Shown here: in pieces, positions 57,987 through 64,000 of the stretch | How the letters are laid out: each line of letters starts with the position of its first letter | Numbering within the stretch: the first letter of the stretch is position 1 | Program-made: the position numbers and the translations under genes | Source: Gorsachius magnificus | Taxonomy: Eukaryota; Chordata; Aves; Pelecaniformes; Ardeidae | Direction: 5' to 3' | Length of the DNA stretch: 64,000 nucleotides | Assembly: GCA_034008185.1 (NCBI GenBank) | Contig: CM067084.1 | Span: 65,424,599 to 65,488,598, forward strand | Notes under the pieces: model-generated | What the model saw: only the letters and a program-made list of their open reading frames with translations | What the model was told of the DNA's origin: nothing | Database searches by the model: none

Positions 57987-60849
57987 TGATTCAGAAATTT
58001 GATTAAATTCATATATGAGGCAACACAAAGAGGTTATTTATGCAAGGCTCTTGGTAAGCAAAGCTTCTTGCATTACCTTTGGCGGTAATAACAAAACACT
58101 CCTGAATAGTTGTAGGGTATTTTTTAATATTTTTGTTATACAAGCTGATCCAAATTACATCCAATTGTATATTGAAAGTTAGTAGTAGCACTTGATTTTC
58201 TGACAAATATAGCTCTTCATAGAGGCAGGCCATTTGTTTTCTGGAATATGTTGACAAACTGCTGGAAAATATTCAACTCTTTTTGGGAAATAACACTTTG
58301 AAACAGAGGATGGTGTTGAAAATCTACGTGGAAAATAAAGATATGCACCTGAAGGCTCTCCTTTTATCATACTGTGGTTGGACTAGCAAAGTTTTCCCAT
58401 AAAGATATTGCCTTTTTAGATAACTACAGAGTTCATTCCAATACCCTGAATACCATCAGGTTTGTAAGATGCTTTAGTAATCAAGACTGTCATTAAATGC
58501 TGTAATTCATGGCTATAATGTATTTGCTCTGTTTTCCTCTCCTCTTTCCTCCCATATGTATGTCATAAATTACTCTAATTCCAGATATCTTATTATAGCC
58601 ATCCTTATTCTTTCACCTGCATTGTCTTGGACTTTCTGCAACTGTGACTTTTTTCTTTTTTAACTACAGATCATTTTGTGACCGAAGGTCTTTTTGTAAT
58701 AATGGAAAAAACGTGGGATCAGGGCATGCATTTAGCAAAAATTGATGCTTGAATTATTAAATACAACTCTATTCCCACGTGCAGTGAGAGAGAAGTAGAA
58801 AATGGAAGCTGTCTATAATTTAATTATAGTACATACAATAATAATCAGTTGTCATTAGGACCTTGATTTTCACTGTGATGTGCAAATAGAGCAATGCCAA
58901 ATTCACAATAGTGAGGTATCATGTGGCTTGCAGAGCAGGACTGGGGGTTTTTTTGTGCAAAACTGGACTTTTTATTTGTGTCTACTATTTATTTCTGGTG
59001 ACAGTATGTCCCTCTAAACTTTTAATTGCACAAAGTGAATACATGACACTAACAGGTATTATAACTTAAAGAATCCCTAGCTTACAAATAATTTATTTTT
59101 AATGCAATCACAATAGATGGGCACATTCTAGAAAAGGAAACAGAAACAGTATTCATATTTCTAAATGATTCTTGTTTAAATTGTGAGCCCATGCTGCTAT
59201 TTTGAAATTAAATGCCATAGTCTCAGCTCTCTAATGATAGAAATTTGTTGATTATTGCAGATCTTTAAACAGCACTCAGGCACATACTGAAACAGATTGA
59301 TAACGCCAACTGGATACAAACTGGAAGTGTTAAATTCTGCTGCCAGTTTCAGATGGTTTGAAATGCTTCAAGAGTAGAGTTCTGGTGGGTCCAGATTGAG
59401 GACTGTGCTCAGCGCTGTACACATATGTAACGAAAGGTCCCTATCTCAGCCAGCTTAGATACCAAGTGTAAAAAGCTTCCCATTGACCAGATGAATGCTC
59501 CAGTGACACTGAGCAAAGTTCATTAACACAATGATATGAAAAATTTAAAGTCTAATTATCATAGTTGTGCAACTGAAGGAGAGACTGGCAGGAAAGATGT
59601 CCGTAGTCCATTGAAGGACAAGTGAAAGCCTACTTGTGGCACTCTGTGGAGAAAGACAGGCAGCCTGGGAAATACCAGAAATAGCTTCCAAACGAATATA
59701 GCTTGTACTGAACATGTGGTGCTGCTAATGACTAGGTTTTGTGTACATGTTTTGCATATTAATAAATTAATTAACCAATTCAAAAGGCACATGATGAAAA
59801 TTATAATCCATAGGATTTTGTCTGAGGAACTGATTAGACATCTATGAAGGAGAGGTGTAAGTTTGATTCAAGTTGCTGGACAACTGATGCTATGGTGCTG
59901 GTGACTATTAAGCAGCAAAACACCCTCAATGCTTTTCAGTTGCCATACATCCTTAATAAAGAAACCCAAAAGGAAAACCAGGTCAGTTTTGAGCCAGTCT
60001 GTGTGGCCGGGCAGGGCTGAGCAAATCTGGTTCCTATGAGAGCTGGGATTTGAGGCAGACCCTGGGGCAGTGAGCAGTAGCCTCTGGAAGAGGCCATGAG
60101 CCCTGTAGCACCTGGCAGGTCAGGGTAACCAGCTGTAGCAGCTTTTTTAGTGGCAGCTGTGGATGTATTCAGCCCTTCTTTTCCACCTATCAGCAAACAC
60201 AAGGAAGTTCTATAAGAAACATCTTAATGTTCTATATTGCATGTTTTGGAGGATTTATTTTTTTTTACAGTTTTCACACTCAGTAGAGTGCCCAGACCTG
60301 CACACTGAAAATGGCTACTAGCTCCCACTGAAGTTAAGAGACGTAACTTTTCAGACCAGCTGAGTTTTCCCATTCAGTTGAAGAACCCTATTCAAGACTA
60401 CCTGAAAAACACACAAAAAGCAAACACCAAATTCAAGACTGCACCCCACTGCTAATATATAATAGAAATCACAATATACTGCTTGCATGGGAGCTTGATT
60501 GCTGACAATTTCATAGCCACTTTTGGCACAAGTCACAAACTTTCAGTACAAAAGGTTTTTTTAACGCCCTAGCTCTCAAACTGATGCCATGAAATGAGAC
60601 TTGCAGCTTTCATGTAGTCAAAGGCATGTAGTCCAGGCTGTCAGTTGCAAGCATGTTCTTGACTCAGGTGCACTTTGTGGGCTTAGAAACCAAAATGTAG
60701 ACCAGGTATTTACAGATCTGCAGCTGCAGAGTGCTTGGAACTGTCTAACCTAGTGCCAGTGTCATACACCTGAATGCCTTTTTCTCTCCCTCACTAGATA
60801 AAACTGCAGTCTGAATTCTTAATGATGGCTTGATCCAGCATTAAAATAA
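57987..60849. other. Non-coding stretch
   Basis: No credible exon. An ancient-repeat scrap at 59390-59460 is listed separately. 60000-60180 is slightly GC-richer with short frames only. Confidence 0.5.
59390..59460 (+). repeat. Ancient amniote repeat tail (tentative)
   Basis: CAGCGCTGTACACATATGTA, followed by AAAGGTCCCTATCTCAGCCA and GCTTAGA, follows the tail GCGCTGTACAaACAcaTaa, then aGtCCCTgcCcCaaagAGCTTAcA, of an old repeat found across reptiles. The family name is not assigned. Confidence 0.45.
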
Positions 60850-60945
60850 GGAATTGCGTACCGGTCAGACTAAACCCATTGAGCCCAGTGTCTAGCAGGG
60901 ACCAGCATGCTCCACTCAAGTGTGCCATAAGGAAGGCTTCTACCT
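60850..60945 (+). repeat. Ancient amniote interspersed repeat (tentative)
   Basis: AGGAATTGCGTACCGGTCAG, then ACTAAACCCATTGAGCCCAG, then TGTCTAGCAGGGACCAGCAT and CCATAAGGAAGG, follows an old repeat common in turtles (CCATACcGGGTCAGACcaa.GGtCCATcTAGCCCAGTatCcTGTCT, then gacaGTGGCCAgtgCCAGatG). The family name is not assigned. Confidence 0.5.
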
Positions 60946-63900
60946 CAAGTAAAGCACAGAAATGATCCCATCCCTTCTTTTTATGGAATGGATTTTCCAA
61001 GTATTTGCTTACAGAATTATACATTTAAGCCATGCTACATTTTTTTAAAAGTTACGATTTTTTTCAATTTGTTTTCTTTCTTGCATGATAGTTATAAGGG
61101 TCATCTATCGCTTTTGGTAATGTGGAAGCTTTGAACTACCTTCAGTAAGAGCATAGTTAAACCCTGTAGGGGAAAATTGAGCTCTGTTTCACCATAGAAT
61201 TTTCCCGCTTATAAGGAAGAAAGTATTCACTAGCCAAAAGACAAATCCGCAAGCATTTCACTTCTGGAAAAATACATGTTTCAGGATATGATATCAACAG
61301 AAAGCCCATCCCCTTTCATTTAAACATTTGTTTTTACACCTGTCATAAAGGACTAAATATAGCCTGATTCTGTGCTCCACCACCATATGTTGCCAGTTTC
61401 TGAGCACAGCAAAAGTGGGTTTAGATTTAAAAGGTTCTATGCAAATTCCAGCTGCTAATGGCACTCATTTTTATGTTCAAAAGGGATTTACTGCTTTATG
61501 TAGATGTTTAATTTCTACTTGTAGTTACTTAAGGCATATTCAGACATCAGATGGCACTTGTCTAAATTTTACATGGTATATTCATCCTGTACACCTGTGA
61601 AAGATCCTTGAGAAGAATAAGGTACAGCCAACTACTCACTGAAAATGTTAGCTTATGTTAATCAGCACAGTATGAAAACACGTAAGGCATTGCTTAAACT
61701 CAGAGCTCCCATATATTCAGTCCTTACAGAATAGAATTAGGATTATGTCTTTGTTATTACACACTTCCACAAGCAAAATGGGGTGTTCTGGAAGCGGTGT
61801 AAAGAGAAGCATGCCTCCCAGCGTTTGGGACAAGGCTCTTGCTCATAACCTGTACATGCAAACACCTTTAGGTCAGGCACAAACTAAGTCCATAAACAAA
61901 TACCACTTTGCACATAAAGTGGTAATATTTTCAGTATAACTGAAAACTGAACTTACTGTAATAAGTTCAGCAGAACAAGCCTCCAGTGAGTTCCACAGAG
62001 TGGCAGCAACAGAGGAGAGCACCTGTGGAGAATTAAATATACAAAACCCCAACAGCAGAGCACTAACTCAATGTTTAAGGGCACCTCAATTTACCGTTCC
62101 CTACAGGAAAAGAATCAGCCCTTTCATACCCTTAGTCCAACTCCAGGAATGTTACAAACTCATGAAAGCACTGAATCCCTAGTTCAGTCATCCAGATCAC
62201 TTATATTCATCCTGATTCAGCTCAGCTGCTTCCTGGGTGAAGCATTTTCACCGAAGCTCTCACCTCATCCGGGTGTTGCCTAATCACAGCTTTTCAGATC
62301 TAGCCTGCATCACCTTGCAGACCTTCTTCAACATCAATTCCAGCCTTTTTTCCTAGAATGTTTAAGCCAGATGGAAACACCTAGCTGTTGTTTTGTACAT
62401 AGAAAAAGAGGGTAGAAGGAAAATTGTCACTACTACATCCTATACTAAATAATTCCTTTTTTGGCTTCCAGTTGTCTCTAGTAGGTCTTTACAACACCTT
62501 TAATACTTGATGACCTCTCAGAGAAATATTTTTTTGTTTCTCTGTAGACCCTGAACGAGGAAAACTCTTATATGCTGTCTAAGGTCATGCTTATTTTAAA
62601 GTCTCCTACAGGGCTTTCTCCAAAAACTGTGTTCAGAGCAAGGAAGAGGATTCAGAAAAACAGTATGACCAGCTGATAGTTTACAATCTAGATTCTCTAT
62701 GAGCTGACAGGCAACACCTGAAACTTATGGCAATTCAAAGTCAAAATGTTGCTTGATATTTCAAAATACTGATTCATCATTTTCTTCAGCGATGTGGAAT
62801 TCACTAGTGCAAAACAGCAGCCATGACACCTTGTGGAATCCACACCTTTTTTGTCCTGCCTAAAAGGCAATGGGCAGAGCAAACAGGAGAAATGCAAAAA
62901 GCTTTGAAAACTAAAAGAAAAATCAGAAAAAAAAACCCCAACCCACAAGTTCAAAAGCTGGTTGAGTGTACTTTATCTTCAAGTGCCCAACTTGAAATAT
63001 ATCAAGTGCTTTTGATTTTCAGGAAGCCCCAAACTCTCTTTCTGAAGACCAGCTCCTGTAGAATAAGGCACACTGGGAACTCCTTGTCCATTCAAATTCC
63101 TTTTAAAAGTGTTGGCCAAAGTTGGTTTGAGTTATCTTAACTAAGCTGACAAGTTGTCAGTAGCTCTTCCGAAGATGTACTTTATAGGATGATTTGAGAT
63201 TGACTTTTCCAGAAACTCGAATCAGGCTCCAGCAATGAATTATACAAAACTGTTAATCCAGAGCTTGTATAACTAGTGTGTAACTATTAACTTGTGTAAC
63301 TTGTGGAGCAGTTACATCATCCGATTTTCCATCCACCTTTTTCTATTTTATGCAATTAAAGACAGTGACATGAAAAGACCATCAAACAGGTACAGGACGC
63401 ATAATGATAAAAGGTTTTATAGCCATGATTCTGGGAAGAGTACATTCCTCATAAAAAAGTTACACAACTCATTCTTAGATGTGCCAATAAAATCTTTATT
63501 CCTTTCCTTCCCCACCCTTTCCCATCCACACATATGCTAGCACAAATTTTCATGTTGTGTTTTGGAAAAACATATTTATTACATTTTCAGAGTTTGAGCC
63601 TGTTTGTCATTCACCTTGTTTATTCACAATTCTGTACCTGTGTGAGGCTTTCAACAGCTTCATGTACATACCATACATATATAAATATATGTAAATGCCT
63701 TCTTCATCCTATCTCTTCATTAAGTATCAGAAAAAAGATTTTAAAATATTTTAGGTCAGGTCTGGAAATATTCACTGCTAGGTCATGCTGTTCTGAACAT
63801 ACTGTCTTGTAAAAGAGCATGACTGGAAACTTGTAGATTATTGCATTGGAATACTGGGATTCCAGTCTCTCCCAAAACTTTTAAAGTATTTGCAATAAAC

Positions 63901-64000
63901 CTCCTAGTTAGAGAGTCATCAGTCACATAATCAAAACATGCATTCTTAGAGATAATCCTTTTAATCTATTTTGAAGTTTTGCATTTCACAACAGAGCACT
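60946..64000. other. AT-rich non-coding stretch
   Basis: Frames up to 105 codons (62823-63140 +) show no domain and no coding character. No repeat ends recognised. Confidence 0.5.

Overview
This window looks like a 64-kb piece of a bird nuclear genome. The evidence is several CR1 LINE copies with the CR1 3' signature (a short octamer repeat of the ATTCTGTG type) and two LTR families that I recognise as avian endogenous retrovirus repeats. The unique sequence between them is AT-rich and non-coding. Species and chromosome cannot be told from the sequence; a neoavian bird is my best guess. I found no host protein-coding exon, tRNA, rRNA or CRISPR array that I can defend. The stretch reads as intergenic or long-intron DNA.

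Layout. 0.8-2.7 kb: a decayed ERV-L-like provirus fragment on the + strand, with its 5' LTR joined directly to pol. 8.6-9.6 kb: an old CR1 3' fragment (-) next to a truncated GC-rich LTR of a second family (+). 13.9-14.3 kb: CR1 3' end (+). 17.5-18.1 kb: a solo LTR (-) of the ERV-L-like family. 20.36-21.97 kb: a 1.6-kb CR1 (-) carrying most of the reverse transcriptase domain. 38.6-42.1 kb: the main element, an ERV-L-like provirus fragment (-). It has a 3' LTR, a polypurine tract, a long open RNase H-integrase frame with all catalytic residues in place, and an RT region broken by one missing base. 43.8-44.0 kb: a very old LINE RT scrap. 47.6 and 53.4 kb: CR1 3' ends (+). 57.2-58.0 kb: a solo LTR (-) of the second family with a 5-bp target-site duplication. 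Faint pieces of very old amniote interspersed repeats lie near 6.6, 33.5, 45.1, 54.8, 59.4 and 60.9 kb.

How it fits together. Two provirus fragments and one solo LTR of a single ERV-L-like family show different stages of decay. The copy at 0.8 kb has three stop codons that are CGA in the copy at 41 kb, which is the signature of methyl-CpG decay. The copy at 41 kb is nearly clean downstream of one frameshift. Neither copy has gag, a primer-binding site, env or two LTRs, so neither is autonomous. I see no undescribed multi-gene system. The most interesting items are the preserved RNase H-integrase frame, the LTR-pol junction, two isolated CpG clusters in AT-rich DNA, a 16-bp palindrome resembling an RFX X-box, and a perfect 11-bp hairpin. 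Coordinates of repeat edges are by eye and may be off by about 10-30 bases.
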